Source: Actinomycetota bacterium
GTDB taxonomy: Bacteria; Actinomycetota; Acidimicrobiia; Acidimicrobiales; Ilumatobacteraceae
Reading direction: 5' to 3'
Length of the DNA: 11,513 bases
Assembly (NCBI GenBank): GCA_009704065.1
Contig: WLEX01000017.1
Coordinates: 1 to 11,513 of the forward strand
Each line of letters starts with the position of its first letter. Positions within the stretch are counted from its first letter, which is position 1. Positions 1-7,275 of the stretch are shown piece after piece. Below the pieces are notes generated by a model that ran no database searches, was not told the origin of the DNA, and saw only the letters and a program-made list of their open reading frames with translations. The translations under genes were made by a program, and so were the position numbers.

Positions 1-1
1 A

Positions 2-190
2 GTACAGACCGATATGACTGCAGCATTGTCCGAAGATCGGCTCCAAGAGCTCACAAAAGCCGTACCACTGCAACGTATGGCAACTGCCGACGAAGTGGCC
101 GGTGTGGTTGCTTTCTTGGCCAGTTCCGACGCCGCCTACATCACTGGGGCCCTGATACCCGTCGATGGCGGATTAGGCATGGGGCACTAG
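2..190 (+). CDS. fabG: 3-oxoacyl-ACP reductase FabG-type SDR, C-terminal fragment
   Basis: Only the last 62 codons are present; the gene begins before the window, and the frame opens at base 2 and ends at TAG 188-190. The translation holds the SDR C-terminal signature: a V-Q-T-D-M-T stretch (the substrate-loop region after the missing catalytic Y-x-x-x-K), then a P-L-Q-R-M-A-T-A-D-E-V-A segment, an F-L-A-S-S-D-A-A-Y-I-T-G helix and a closing V-D-G-G-L-G-M. This is typical of FabG, which reduces 3-oxoacyl-ACP with NADPH in type II fatty acid synthesis. Position directly before acpP and fabF supports FabG over another short-chain dehydrogenase. The catalytic residues and Rossmann motif lie outside the window and cannot be checked. 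About 71 bases separate its stop from acpP. Confidence 0.85.
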   Translation, partial: VQTDMTAALSEDRLQELTKAVPLQRMATADEVAGVVAFLASSDAAYITGALIPVDGGLGMGH

Positions 191-248
191 CCCCTTCCTC
201 AATCGCCCACTGGCCTACTCTGCTGTGCGAAACTAGAAGCCACTCAAC

Positions 249-254
249 AAGGAG
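249..254 (+). promoter_or_regulatory. Shine-Dalgarno site of acpP
   Basis: AAGGAG lies 7 bases before the ATG at 262. It is the best ribosome-binding match on the plus strand here, consistent with the high expression expected for acyl carrier protein. No convincing -35/-10 pair is visible in the rest of the 191-248 gap. Confidence 0.7.
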
Positions 255-261
255 ACTCCCC

Positions 262-498
262 ATGGACCAAGAACTTTTCGCCCGCTTCGTAAAGTGCGCA
301 GTAGAAACACTTTCAGTCGAAGCCTCACAAGTTGTTCCCAGTGCAAATTTTGCCGACGACCTCGATGCCGACTCGCTCGACGTAGTCGAATTGGTAATGG
401 CTCTTGAAGAAGAGTTCGGCATCGAAGTTCCTGAAGACGACCTTGCAGAAGTTAAGACCGTCGGACAAGCTTTCGACGTCATCGTTAGCAAACTCTAA
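262..498 (+). CDS. acpP: Acyl carrier protein
   Basis: A 78-residue acidic protein with the usual ACP length. The D-A-D-S-L-D-V-V-E-L segment is the phosphopantetheine attachment motif, with Ser38 as the predicted 4'-phosphopantetheine site. Helix II continues as V-M-A-L-E-E-E-F-G-I-E-V-P, the acidic surface that docks to fatty acid synthase enzymes. It carries the growing acyl chain as a thioester in the cytoplasm. The start is set by a strong AAGGAG 7 bases upstream. It lies between fabG and fabF, the classic type II fatty acid synthase order, and fabF follows 11 bases after its stop, so the two are probably cotranscribed. A cysteine at residue 12 is unusual for an ACP but lies in helix I, away from the active Ser. 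Confidence 0.96.
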   Translation: MDQELFARFVKCAVETLSVEASQVVPSANFADDLDADSLDVVELVMALEEEFGIEVPEDDLAEVKTVGQAFDVIVSKL

Positions 499-509
499 AT
501 CTCATAGCC

Positions 510-1694
510 ATGAACGGCATCGGACATCGCGTAGCCATTACAGGCCTCGGAGTAGTTGCTCCGTGCGGTATTGGTAAAGAGGCTTACTGGAACGGGCTAA
601 TGGGGCCGGGCATCACCGATACTCGTTCTCTCGAAATAACCGACTGGGATCCTCAGCCGTTCTTCGATTCTCCAAAAGACGCCCGACGCGCAGACAGAGT
701 TGAGCAATTAGCCCTTGCTGCAGCAGCTGAAGCGTTTGAACAAGCCGGCACCCTCAATGTGGACCCTGCCCGATTCGGAACCATTTTTGCTACTGGAATC
801 GGTGGACTTCATACTCTCGAAGAGCAAGTCATTGTTCGTGTAGAAAAAGGTGAACGTCGCGTATCACCATTCCTTGTTCCGATGATGATGGCCAATGCTT
901 CCGGTGCAGCGATTTCGATGCGCTACGGCCTTCAAGGACCGAACGAAACGATTTGCACCGCATGTGCTGCGGGAACACACGCAATTGGTTATGCGGCTCG
1001 CCTCATTGCATGGGGTCGGTGTGACGCTGTTGCAACGGGTGGTTCAGAATGCGCAGCCACGCTCACATCTTTGGCCGGATTTGGCAACATGACTGCTTTG
1101 TCATCAACCGGATCGTCAAAACCCTTCGACACAACTCGCGATGGTTTTGTCATGGGTGAAGGTGCCGCTGTATTTATTCTTGAGCGGTACGACCTTGCTG
1201 TCGCACGTGGGGCCACAATTTTGGGTGAAATACTCGGATCGGCATCCAATGCTGACGCTCATCACATCACTGCTCCAGCACCCGGCGGAACAGGAGCTAT
1301 CGCATGCATGCAACTAGCTCTCGACGATGCTGGTCTACAACCGTCTGATATTGCTTTGGTCAACGCGCACGGCACCTCAACACCTCTCAATGATGCTGCA
1401 GAATCAGCCGCTATGTCACATGTTTTCGGATCCCGGGGCGTGCCAGTCACTAGTGGCAAAGGCGTCACCGGTCATGCTCTTGGCGCGGCCGGAGCATTAG
1501 AAGCAGCTCAAGTTGTTCTTTCGATACAACACAAAATGATTCCGCCGACTGCAGGCACTACCGAACTCGATCCCACCATGGATATCGACTTAGTGATGGG
1601 AACAGCTCGAGCATGGGAGCCAGGTCCAGCCATCTCTAATAATTTTGGTTTTGGCGGACACAACGGTTCAGTCATCATCGGCCCTGCGAAGTAA
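510..1694 (+). CDS. fabF: Beta-ketoacyl-ACP synthase II
   Basis: A 394-residue thiolase-fold condensing enzyme. The nucleophile is Cys152 in T-A-C-A-A-G-T-H-A. The two catalytic histidines are His287 (N-A-H-G-T-S-T-P-L-N-D) and His322 (V-T-G-H-A-L-G-A-A-G), with the conserved Lys317 before the latter. The Cys-His-His triad marks the FabF/FabB elongating class rather than FabH (Cys-His-Asn). It condenses malonyl-ACP with acyl-ACP during fatty acid elongation. The N-terminus R-V-A-I-T-G-L-G-V-V-A-P fits the family start, so the ATG at 510 is accepted despite a poor Shine-Dalgarno; coupling to acpP 11 bases upstream may compensate. The length is a little short of the usual 410. Its TAA (1692-1694) directly abuts the TTA stop complement of the convergent GNAT gene, leaving no room for a terminator between them. 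Confidence 0.95.
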   Translation: MNGIGHRVAITGLGVVAPCGIGKEAYWNGLMGPGITDTRSLEITDWDPQPFFDSPKDARRADRVEQLALAAAAEAFEQAGTLNVDPARFGTIFATGIGGLHTLEEQVIVRVEKGERRVSPFLVPMMMANASGAAISMRYGLQGPNETICTACAAGTHAIGYAARLIAWGRCDAVATGGSECAATLTSLAGFGNMTALSSTGSSKPFDTTRDGFVMGEGAAVFILERYDLAVARGATILGEILGSASNADAHHITAPAPGGTGAIACMQLALDDAGLQPSDIALVNAHGTSTPLNDAAESAAMSHVFGSRGVPVTSGKGVTGHALGAAGALEAAQVVLSIQHKMIPPTAGTTELDPTMDIDLVMGTARAWEPGPAISNNFGFGGHNGSVIIGPAK

Positions 1695-2252
1695 TTAACT
1701 TCCCTCTCGGGTCATGTGCCAGCGCATGCACACTCCCACTTCACCCGGCGCTTCAGCTACGCGTTCATATTGATCGACAAGTAAGAATCCGAGTGATTCT
1801 GGAATACGTCGTGAATTCTTGTTTGCCTGATCGTGGACTATCTCGACAACAGAAATCTCTGGCCAAGTTGCAAATGCACATTTGGTCAATGCTGAAGTTA
1901 CCTGTACTGCAATTCCTTGTCCCACGAAATCCACATGTAACCAGTACCCAATTTCTATGGAGCCATTATCGCCACGCAAATGAAAGCCGGTGCCACCTAC
2001 AACCCGTTCACCTTTGAAGATGCCCATAACAAAATTCGAATGATTGCGCCATTCTGCATCCCATTCACGAATCAGTGCCTTGCGCTGCTCAACCGATTGT
2101 GGTTCAAACTTTGCCCATGGCATCCATGGCAACAAATGGTCGAGACTCTCGGTCACTGCACGCATTAATGCAGAAGCGTCATCTTCCTCATATTTGCGCA
2201 CCACATAATCCCCCACCACCAATAGCTCCGGGGCACGTGAAACGGTTCGCAT
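1695..2252 (-). CDS. GNAT family N-acetyltransferase, RimJ/RimL-like
   Basis: A 185-residue single-domain GNAT protein. The N-terminal strand and helix (V-V-R-K-Y-E-E-D-D-A-S-A-L) and the L-L-P-W-M-P-W-A segment near residues 40-47 resemble RimJ/RimL-type protein or small-molecule N-acetyltransferases. The acetyl-CoA pyrophosphate loop is V-G-Q-G-I-A at about residues 110-115. The family's C-terminal N-x-x-S-x-R-I-x-E-S-L-G-F motif lies at about 144-156. The substrate cannot be told from sequence; ribosomal protein, amino acid or antibiotic acetylation are all possible. Its ATG overlaps the fabZ stop by one base (TAATG), so it is translationally coupled and is the last gene of the minus-strand run. 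It converges on fabF with the two stop codons directly adjacent. Confidence 0.82.
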   Translation of the reverse strand: MRTVSRAPELLVVGDYVVRKYEEDDASALMRAVTESLDHLLPWMPWAKFEPQSVEQRKALIREWDAEWRNHSNFVMGIFKGERVVGGTGFHLRGDNGSIEIGYWLHVDFVGQGIAVQVTSALTKCAFATWPEISVVEIVHDQANKNSRRIPESLGFLLVDQYERVAEAPGEVGVCMRWHMTREGS

Positions 2253-2680
2253 TATTTATCGACGAGAACAAACATCAGGTCGCACTCACAGGCAACCTTT
2301 CCGTTGAGCAACGCTCGTCCAGATCCTTTACCTCCACGTGCACTGATGTGACCAAGAGTTGCCTGCAGTTCGAGTTCGTCTCCAGGTGATACTTGCCTGC
2401 GAAATCGTGCACCATCGAGCCCACCGAAGAGTGGAAGTTTCGATTGATGTACTGGGTCTGTAAGAAGTGCATACGCACCCAGCTGGGCGATTGCTTCGCA
2501 CATGAGAACACCAGGCAATGTGGGCCGTCCAGGGAAATGACCTGGGAAGAACCACTCATCGCCCACCAACTTCCAGTGCCCAACTGCGCTGACACCGACT
2601 TCTAGCGCCGAGACTGAATCGAGGAAAAGAAAAGGGGAACGATGCGGCAAGACATCGATTGGGAGAGGAAACAAACTCAC
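2252..2680 (-). CDS. fabZ: 3-hydroxyacyl-ACP dehydratase, FabZ type
   Basis: A 142-residue single hot-dog protein, the usual FabZ length. It opens with V-L-P-H-R-S-P-F-L-F-L-D, the FabZ N-terminal signature. The catalytic pair is His48 in F-F-P-G-H-F-P-G-R-P and Glu62 in L-M-C-E-A-I-A-Q-L-G. It dehydrates (3R)-hydroxyacyl-ACP to trans-2-enoyl-ACP, the step after FabG, so it completes the elongation cycle with the plus-strand fabG-acpP-fabF genes about 0.6 kb away. It starts with GTG, and that codon overlaps the bcp stop (GTGA), which argues for this start and for translational coupling. Its TAA overlaps the ATG of the GNAT gene. FabA-like isomerase activity cannot be excluded, but the length and motifs favour FabZ. 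Confidence 0.9.
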   Translation of the reverse strand: MSLFPLPIDVLPHRSPFLFLDSVSALEVGVSAVGHWKLVGDEWFFPGHFPGRPTLPGVLMCEAIAQLGAYALLTDPVHQSKLPLFGGLDGARFRRQVSPGDELELQATLGHISARGGKGSGRALLNGKVACECDLMFVLVDK

Positions 2681-3126
2681 TTCTTCAAAGCCTTCAATAA
2701 ATTAGTTGGAGTATCGGCAGGCGAAATCTTGTACCAAGCATGCAACACAATTCCGTCTTGAATGAGAAAAGCCGAGCGTTCGATTCCCATGTATTTCTTT
2801 CCATACATCGACTTTTCTTTCCACACTGAAAATGCTTCAGCCACAGTGTGCTCAGTATCTGCCAACAAGGTGAAACCAAGTTCGTATTTGTCATCAAACT
2901 TCTTTTGCTTTTCACACTTGTCTGGGCTGATGCCCACGATCACCGTTCGACCAATCTGCTCTTTGATATCTCGCAAACCACACGACTGAGTAGTGCAACC
3001 CGGGGTATCAGCCTTCGGATAGAAATACACCAACACCTTCTTCTTGCCGAGAGAAGCCAATGAAAATTTCTTTCCGTCTTGATCGAGCAGTTCAATCTTG
3101 GGAGCTTTAGATCCGTCTTTCAACAT
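2677..3126 (-). CDS. bcp: Thioredoxin-dependent peroxiredoxin, Bcp/PrxQ type
   Basis: A 149-residue thioredoxin-fold peroxiredoxin. The active-site segment is Y-P-K-A-D-T-P-G-C-T-T-Q-S-C, giving peroxidatic Cys44 and, five residues later, resolving Cys49. This is the atypical 2-Cys PrxQ/Bcp arrangement that forms an intramolecular disulfide. The P-x-x-x-T-P-G-C motif holds the catalytic Thr and Pro. The downstream I-E-R-S-A-F-L-I segment carries the conserved Arg of the active site. It reduces hydrogen peroxide and organic hydroperoxides in the cytoplasm using thioredoxin. No signal peptide is visible. The ATG at 3126 gives the normal family N-terminus (L-K-D-G-S-K-A-P), although no clear Shine-Dalgarno precedes it. 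Its stop overlaps the fabZ GTG start, and the small Cys/His protein ends 25 bases upstream. Confidence 0.93.
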   Translation of the reverse strand: MLKDGSKAPKIELLDQDGKKFSLASLGKKKVLVYFYPKADTPGCTTQSCGLRDIKEQIGRTVIVGISPDKCEKQKKFDDKYELGFTLLADTEHTVAEAFSVWKEKSMYGKKYMGIERSAFLIQDGIVLHAWYKISPADTPTNLLKALKK

Positions 3127-3151
3127 GAGTTAACGGTAGTAGATGATTGCC

Positions 3152-3472
3152 TTACGCCGTGGGACGACGTGTGCCGTGTCCGTAAAAGCCACCTTTAGGT
3201 CGTGCATGAGCGTGATAGTGAGTCGGGATAGTACGCATATTGTCGTCGATTCTCATCTCGAATATGAAGTGCTTCTCCACTACCTCTGCAAGCAGTTGAT
3301 GCAACCGTATACGGACTTCTTCCGGCGGCTCGGGATCGTGTTGGCGCCACACCACCATGGGCACTGAGCAACTCTCGCACTCGGCAATCCAGCATTCCTC
3401 ATCTTCGTAAAACCACTCGGACATCTTTGATGCTTCGCATAGCTCACATCCTCCGTCGCCAAAAATGCTCAC
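3152..3472 (-). CDS. Small Cys/His-rich protein, possibly compact HIT-like
   Basis: I do not recognise a named family. It is a 106-residue soluble protein with two C-x-x-C pairs (Cys9/Cys12 and Cys32/Cys35), an extra Cys27, an acidic W-F-Y-E-D-E-E-C-W patch, and a C-terminal T-H-Y-H-A-H-A-R with His85, His87 and His89 spaced H-x-H-x-H. The order C-x-x-C, then Y-E-D, then a P-M-V-V-W strand followed by R-Q-H, then H-x-H-x-H, is reminiscent of histidine triad (HIT) proteins, which often begin with a zinc-binding C-x-x-C and end with the His triad. At 106 residues it would be a very short version, and the conserved G-H before the middle strand is missing. A zinc ribbon with an unrelated His cluster is the alternative. 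The start is GTG 3472; beginning at a later Met would remove the first C-x-x-C. It lies 6 bases after trpA and 25 before bcp. Confidence 0.7.
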   Translation of the reverse strand: MSIFGDGGCELCEASKMSEWFYEDEECWIAECESCSVPMVVWRQHDPEPPEEVRIRLHQLLAEVVEKHFIFEMRIDDNMRTIPTHYHAHARPKGGFYGHGTRRPTA

Positions 3473-3478
3473 AGGGAA

Positions 3479-4258
3479 TTACCAAGTTGCTGCATCGAGG
3501 GCTTTTCGCACACCCGACACAAAATCACCAACAGCCTCTGAGCCACCCTCGATCATTCGACGCACTACAGCCGCGCCCATAATGACTCCGTCAGATACGC
3601 GGGAAGCCTCCACTGCTTGTTCAGCATTAGATACACCGACGCCAACGAGTACTGGCTTATCGGTTACCTTCTTCACACGTGCAGCCAAAGTGGTGGCGGT
3701 ACTCGACAATTCGGAACGCTCACCAGTGACTCCCAACAACCCCACGGAATACACAAAACCACGTGCGCGCGCCACCACCAAAGGTAAACGAGCATCGGGA
3801 GCAGTTGGGGCAGCCAACATAATTGTTTCAATACCTGCAGCGTCTGCAGCAGTACACCAATCCCCTGCTTCTTCTAGAGGAAGATCCGGAATAATCGCAC
3901 CCGACACCCCAGCAGCAGCAAGACTCTCTGCAAATCGTTCGTGACCCGCATGAAAAACGGTGTTGTAGTAACACATCACCGCTAACGGAACATCTACGTC
4001 GAGGGTACGAATTTCTTGCAAAATAGAAATGGGAGTTGCGCCTGCATCGAGAGCCACCTGCGACGACTGCTGAATGATGGGACCGTCCATCACGGGATCA
4101 GAAAAGGGAATTCCAATCTCGATTGCATTCGCCCCATTGGCGGCACAAGCACGAACTGAGTCGATCCATCCGGGATAGCCACCCGTAATGTAGGGCACAA
4201 GTCCTTTACCACCCGCGTCGATTGTGCGGCGTAACGCAGTCTCGATTTTGCCTGTCAC
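3479..4258 (-). CDS. trpA: Tryptophan synthase alpha subunit
   Basis: A 259-residue TIM barrel. The family signature [15 protein letters not shown] gives catalytic Glu47 and Asp58, matching Glu49 and Asp60 of the Salmonella enzyme. Further on are P-D-L-P-L-E-E and the phosphate-binding segments G-V-T-G and V-G-V-G-V-S near the C-terminus. It cleaves indole-3-glycerol phosphate to indole and glyceraldehyde 3-phosphate and passes indole through the tunnel to TrpB. The start is GTG at 4258, overlapping the trpB stop as GTGA, a tight coupling that suits an alpha2-beta2 complex needing equal subunits. The small Cys/His-rich gene follows 6 bases after its stop. Confidence 0.96.
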   Translation of the reverse strand: MTGKIETALRRTIDAGGKGLVPYITGGYPGWIDSVRACAANGANAIEIGIPFSDPVMDGPIIQQSSQVALDAGATPISILQEIRTLDVDVPLAVMCYYNTVFHAGHERFAESLAAAGVSGAIIPDLPLEEAGDWCTAADAAGIETIMLAAPTAPDARLPLVVARARGFVYSVGLLGVTGERSELSSTATTLAARVKKVTDKPVLVGVGVSNAEQAVEASRVSDGVIMGAAVVRRMIEGGSEAVGDFVSGVRKALDAATW

Positions 4259-5421
4259 TTGAGTCCGTCCAGGATGGTCATCATCTGGCCAACGTCTTTA
4301 TCTCCACGACCTGACAGGTTCATGAGAACTGTTTTACCTTGCATGTTCTTTGCTTCGCGACTAATCCACGCCATCGCATGCGCGCATTCAAGTGCAGGAA
4401 TGATTCCTTCTTCACGTGACATCAACTGGAAAGCTTCAATTACTTCCTCGTCGGTGACAGTTGGATAATGAGCACGCCCAATTGACGCAAGATATGAATG
4501 CTCTGGACCAACGCCTGGATAATCGAGACCGGCAGAAATGCTATGAGCCTCTGCTACTTGGCCGTACTCGTCTTGCATAAGGTAACTCTTCATGCCGTGA
4601 ACAACACCGGGCTGACCTCTTGTTACTGCAGCACCACCAGCAGGTTCGACACCGATTAGTTGTGCAGGCGTATCAACAAATCCTGAAAAGATTCCCATGG
4701 CATTTGACCCACCGCCAACACACGCGACCACATAATCAGGAGTAGTACCAAGTAGTTCATTGGTCTGTTCAAAAGCCTCAGTACCAATCACGCGGTGAAA
4801 TTGGCGAACCATATACGGGTACGGATGCGGACCCATAACTGAACCAAGGCAATAGTGAGTTGTCTCAACCGATGCGACCCAATCTCGCATTGCTTCATTC
4901 ACGGCATCTTTCAAAGTGCGGCTACCAGAAGTAACAGCCTCTACTTCAGATCCAAGCAAGCGCATGCGAAAAACGTTGAGTTCTTGACGCGACACATCAA
5001 CTTCGCCCATGTACACCTTGCATGACAAACCAAGAAGTGCAGCAGCAGTGGCAGAGGCAACACCGTGTTGACCGGCTCCCGTTTCTGCAACAATGCGCTT
5101 CTTGCCCATACGTTTTGCCAACAACACTTGACCAAGAACGTTGTTGATCTTGTGAGAACCCGTGTGGTTCAAATCTTCGCGCTTCAAAATCAAACGAATA
5201 CCTAGCTTGCGACTGAGGTTATGGCATTCCGTGATTCCGCTGGGGCGCCCGGCATACTCGTGCAACAACTGGTCGAGGTCACTGCGAAACATAGGGTCAG
5301 CCCAGGCATCGGCAAACGCTGCTTCCAACTCTTGACACGCAGGCACAAGTGTCTCGGGAACAAAACGTCCACCGAACTCGCCGAAGCGTCCATCTGAACC
5401 GGGGGTCACCATAATCGACAT
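4255..5421 (-). CDS. trpB: Tryptophan synthase beta subunit
   Basis: A 388-residue fold-type II PLP enzyme of the TrpB1 class, the partner of TrpA. It opens with [14 protein letters not shown]. The PLP lysine is Lys91 in H-T-G-S-H-K-I-N-N. The catalytic Glu113 sits in E-T-G-A-G-Q-H-G, matching Glu109 of Salmonella. The PLP-phosphate glycine loop G-G-G-S-N-A and the H-S-Y-L alpha-contact region are present. It condenses indole with L-serine to give L-tryptophan. The ATG at 5421 is preferred; a second ATG three codons later would also keep the family core. It follows trpF after 55 bases and overlaps trpA. Confidence 0.97.
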   Translation of the reverse strand: MSIMVTPGSDGRFGEFGGRFVPETLVPACQELEAAFADAWADPMFRSDLDQLLHEYAGRPSGITECHNLSRKLGIRLILKREDLNHTGSHKINNVLGQVLLAKRMGKKRIVAETGAGQHGVASATAAALLGLSCKVYMGEVDVSRQELNVFRMRLLGSEVEAVTSGSRTLKDAVNEAMRDWVASVETTHYCLGSVMGPHPYPYMVRQFHRVIGTEAFEQTNELLGTTPDYVVACVGGGSNAMGIFSGFVDTPAQLIGVEPAGGAAVTRGQPGVVHGMKSYLMQDEYGQVAEAHSISAGLDYPGVGPEHSYLASIGRAHYPTVTDEEVIEAFQLMSREEGIIPALECAHAMAWISREAKNMQGKTVLMNLSGRGDKDVGQMMTILDGLK

Positions 5422-5476
5422 CTGTCAATTCCACCACGAAATGGCCCTAAACACATCACTCATTGCAAGTGACTCT

Positions 5477-6130
5477 TTACTCGTCCATCCAGTCATACGC
5501 CAGCACATCACCGGGGTCATATTCTGAACGAGAAACAGAACGAACGGCCTCTAGAAATCGCTTCAAGAGGAGCGGGTCTTTTCGGCCAGGAGCCGATTCC
5601 ACACCACTCGAAACGTCGACCCCGAAAGGCCTCACCGCTTCGATGCCACCAGCCACATTCTCGGGGCTCAAGCCTCCAGCCAAAATGATGTTGACACCTT
5701 CGGGGACTTCTCCTGCAAGCTTCCAGTCGAAGACTGAGCCTGAACCAGGCGACGGAGCGTCGAGAAGAATCAGTGGCGTATTGAATTCGTTTGCATGTAC
5801 AGAGTCGAGAGATCCGGCAGAGACTGCCTTGATCACCGTGCGAACATGCTGGGATACCCGAAGAACGTCGTCTGGTGATTCGTGGCCATGTAATTGAGCT
5901 GCCTTTACACCGCTCGCCTGCACCATCTCGATCACACGTTGTGGGAGCTCATCGCGAAAAACGCCCACTGTGAGAATTTCAGGCGGGAGTCTCCGCGTGA
6001 TGTCGTACACCTTTTGTGCTGCAATTTGCCGAACCGATGGCGCAAAGACGAACCCAATGGCATCCGCCCCGAGCGCGACTGCCAACAGGGCATCTTCTTC
6101 GGTGGTGACTCCGCAGATCTTTACGAACAT
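5477..6130 (-). CDS. trpF: Phosphoribosylanthranilate isomerase
   Basis: A TIM barrel of 217 residues from the preferred ATG at 6130. It begins M-F-V-K-I-C-G-V-T, with the general base Cys6, and has Q-L-H-G at about 79-82, the general acid Asp124 in L-L-D-A-P-S-P-G-S-G, and phosphate-binding A-G-G-L-S-P-E-N-V and F-G-V-D-V-S-S-G-V-E motifs. It performs the Amadori rearrangement of phosphoribosylanthranilate to CdRP, feeding TrpC. An in-frame GTG at 6151 would add seven residues (18 bases after trpC), but family members normally start just before V-K-I-C-G and neither start has a strong Shine-Dalgarno. A dedicated trpF is notable because many actinobacteria rely on bifunctional PriA for this step. 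Confidence 0.95.
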   Translation of the reverse strand: MFVKICGVTTEEDALLAVALGADAIGFVFAPSVRQIAAQKVYDITRRLPPEILTVGVFRDELPQRVIEMVQASGVKAAQLHGHESPDDVLRVSQHVRTVIKAVSAGSLDSVHANEFNTPLILLDAPSPGSGSVFDWKLAGEVPEGVNIILAGGLSPENVAGGIEAVRPFGVDVSSGVESAPGRKDPLLLKRFLEAVRSVSRSEYDPGDVLAYDWMDE

Positions 6131-6169
6131 GTCAGTACGGTACTCGCCCACTGAGGTGCGAAGGTGTGA

Positions 6170-6949
6170 TTAATCGACGCACAAGTCTGTGAGCGCGCGA
6201 ATGGGGTCCGACGAGGTCACCAAATGCTCACCCACTAACACTGCGTCGTATCCCGCTTGGCGCAATGCCAGTGCATCGTCTCTGCCTCGCACACCAGATT
6301 CAGCCACCTTGATGATTCCCTTTGGCATCATTGCCGCAACACGTACTGCACGATCCTGGTCGACTTCGAAGGTGACAAGGTCACGCTGATTCACACCGAC
6401 CAAAGTTGCTCCAGCAGACAACGCCCGGTCTAGCTCGCGCTCATCGTGCACTTCAACTAGTGCGTCAATATCAATCTCTGTAGACAGCGCGAGAAATGAT
6501 GCCAATTCGGCATCGGATAATGCAGCCGCAATCAAGAGCACACAATCAGCCCCCATAATTCGTGCGTCGCATACGTCGCGCGCGTCAACCGAGAAATCTT
6601 TGCGTATTACCGGAAGTGAACATGCAGAGCGAGCAGATTGCAGATCGGAGACCGAGCCACCGAAATGGTTGACATCGGTCAACACCGACATGCACGAAGC
6701 ACCACCTTGTTGATACATCGATGCAATATCGGCTGGATCGAGATCGATGTTGAGATCACCTTTAGAGGGCGACTTTCTCTTTAATTCCGCAATGACGGCC
6801 AAGTGCGGCGTCGTTGAAATCGCAGATGCGAACCCACGTGCTGGAGCACACGCCAAAGCAGCAAGACGAAGGTCTTCGAAAGTCCGCGCGTCTTCGTGGG
6901 CACGCTTGCGGTGCCACTGCAAAATGGAATCGAGATAGGTGCTAGCCAT
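6170..6949 (-). CDS. trpC: Indole-3-glycerol phosphate synthase
   Basis: A 259-residue single-function TIM barrel. The N-terminal helix begins Y-L-D-S-I-L-Q-W-H. Catalytic and substrate residues visible are Lys57 in A-E-L-K-R-K-S-P-S-K-G, Lys117 in I-R-K-D-F, Glu166 in A-L-V-E-V-H, the V-G-V-N-Q-R-D-L loop and the E-S-G-V segment near the C-terminus. It closes the indole ring of CdRP with loss of CO2 and water, giving indole-3-glycerol phosphate for TrpA. The start is ATG 6949, 20 bases after the monooxygenase-like gene. trpC, F, B and A are consecutive. trpE, trpG and trpD are not in the window, so the chorismate-to-phosphoribosylanthranilate steps must be encoded elsewhere. Confidence 0.96.
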   Translation of the reverse strand: MASTYLDSILQWHRKRAHEDARTFEDLRLAALACAPARGFASAISTTPHLAVIAELKRKSPSKGDLNIDLDPADIASMYQQGGASCMSVLTDVNHFGGSVSDLQSARSACSLPVIRKDFSVDARDVCDARIMGADCVLLIAAALSDAELASFLALSTEIDIDALVEVHDERELDRALSAGATLVGVNQRDLVTFEVDQDRAVRVAAMMPKGIIKVAESGVRGRDDALALRQAGYDAVLVGEHLVTSSDPIRALTDLCVD

Positions 6950-6969
6950 TCAACTGCACCCGTAGAGGT

Positions 6970-7275
6970 CTATAGACCCTTGCCGCCAAGTGGTGTCAAG
7001 AACATCAATTCAGGACGACCACCCATGAACGGTGCCAACGACATACTGAAGGGTCCAAACCAATCGGCACCCATGTGTGCATTGGCTGCATCCTGGTTTT
7101 CATAGAGTTCGTACACCCACAACACATCGGCATTCGCTGCATCGACATGCAATACATACATGCGAGTGCCAGCCTCTTTATTGACATGCTCAAAAGCAGC
7201 CTTAAATGCTTCGGCGAGTTCTCCGCCCTTACCTTCAGCTGCTGGAAGTTTTGCAAGAAGTGCAATGGTGCTCAT
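6970..7275 (-). CDS. Antibiotic biosynthesis monooxygenase (ABM) domain protein
   Basis: A 101-residue dimeric alpha/beta-barrel-type protein of the ABM/quinol monooxygenase-like superfamily. It begins with a strand (M-S-T-I-A-L-L-A-K-L) and a G-K-G-x-E-L helix region, followed by T-R-M-Y-V-L-H-V-D and V-L-W-V-Y-E-L-Y-E-N-Q-D-A-A-N-A-H. This pattern, with the E-x-Y-x-x-x-x-A-x-x-x-H core, is characteristic. Members include cofactor-independent quinol oxygenases, haem-degrading enzymes and many of unknown role; the substrate here cannot be named. I chose ATG 7275 because a G-rich GGGGGA lies just upstream (7279-7284); an in-frame TTG at 7329 would add an atypical 18-residue leader. It sits between glyS and trpC, with no evident functional link to either. 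Confidence 0.8.
   Translation of the reverse strand: MSTIALLAKLPAAEGKGGELAEAFKAAFEHVNKEAGTRMYVLHVDAANADVLWVYELYENQDAANAHMGADWFGPFSMSLAPFMGGRPELMFLTPLGGKGL

Noticed and set aside
141..491. A 116-residue minus-strand open frame over acpP
   Set aside because: It is antisense to a clear acyl carrier protein and the fabG end; Ser/Thr-rich with no family resemblance.
3465..3944. A 159-residue plus-strand open frame
   Set aside because: It lies antisense to trpA, which has all its catalytic motifs; the translation is Ser/Thr/Ala/Pro-rich low-complexity typical of a shadow frame, and it has no ribosome-binding site.
5422..5476. A possible attenuator or internal promoter in the 55-base trpF-trpB gap
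   Set aside because: Only a 4-base inverted repeat can be drawn, there is no T run and no leader peptide with Trp codons; nothing there supports regulation.
5463..5897. A 144-residue plus-strand open frame
   Set aside because: It is antisense to trpF and has no recognisable motif; its composition matches a shadow of a real gene.
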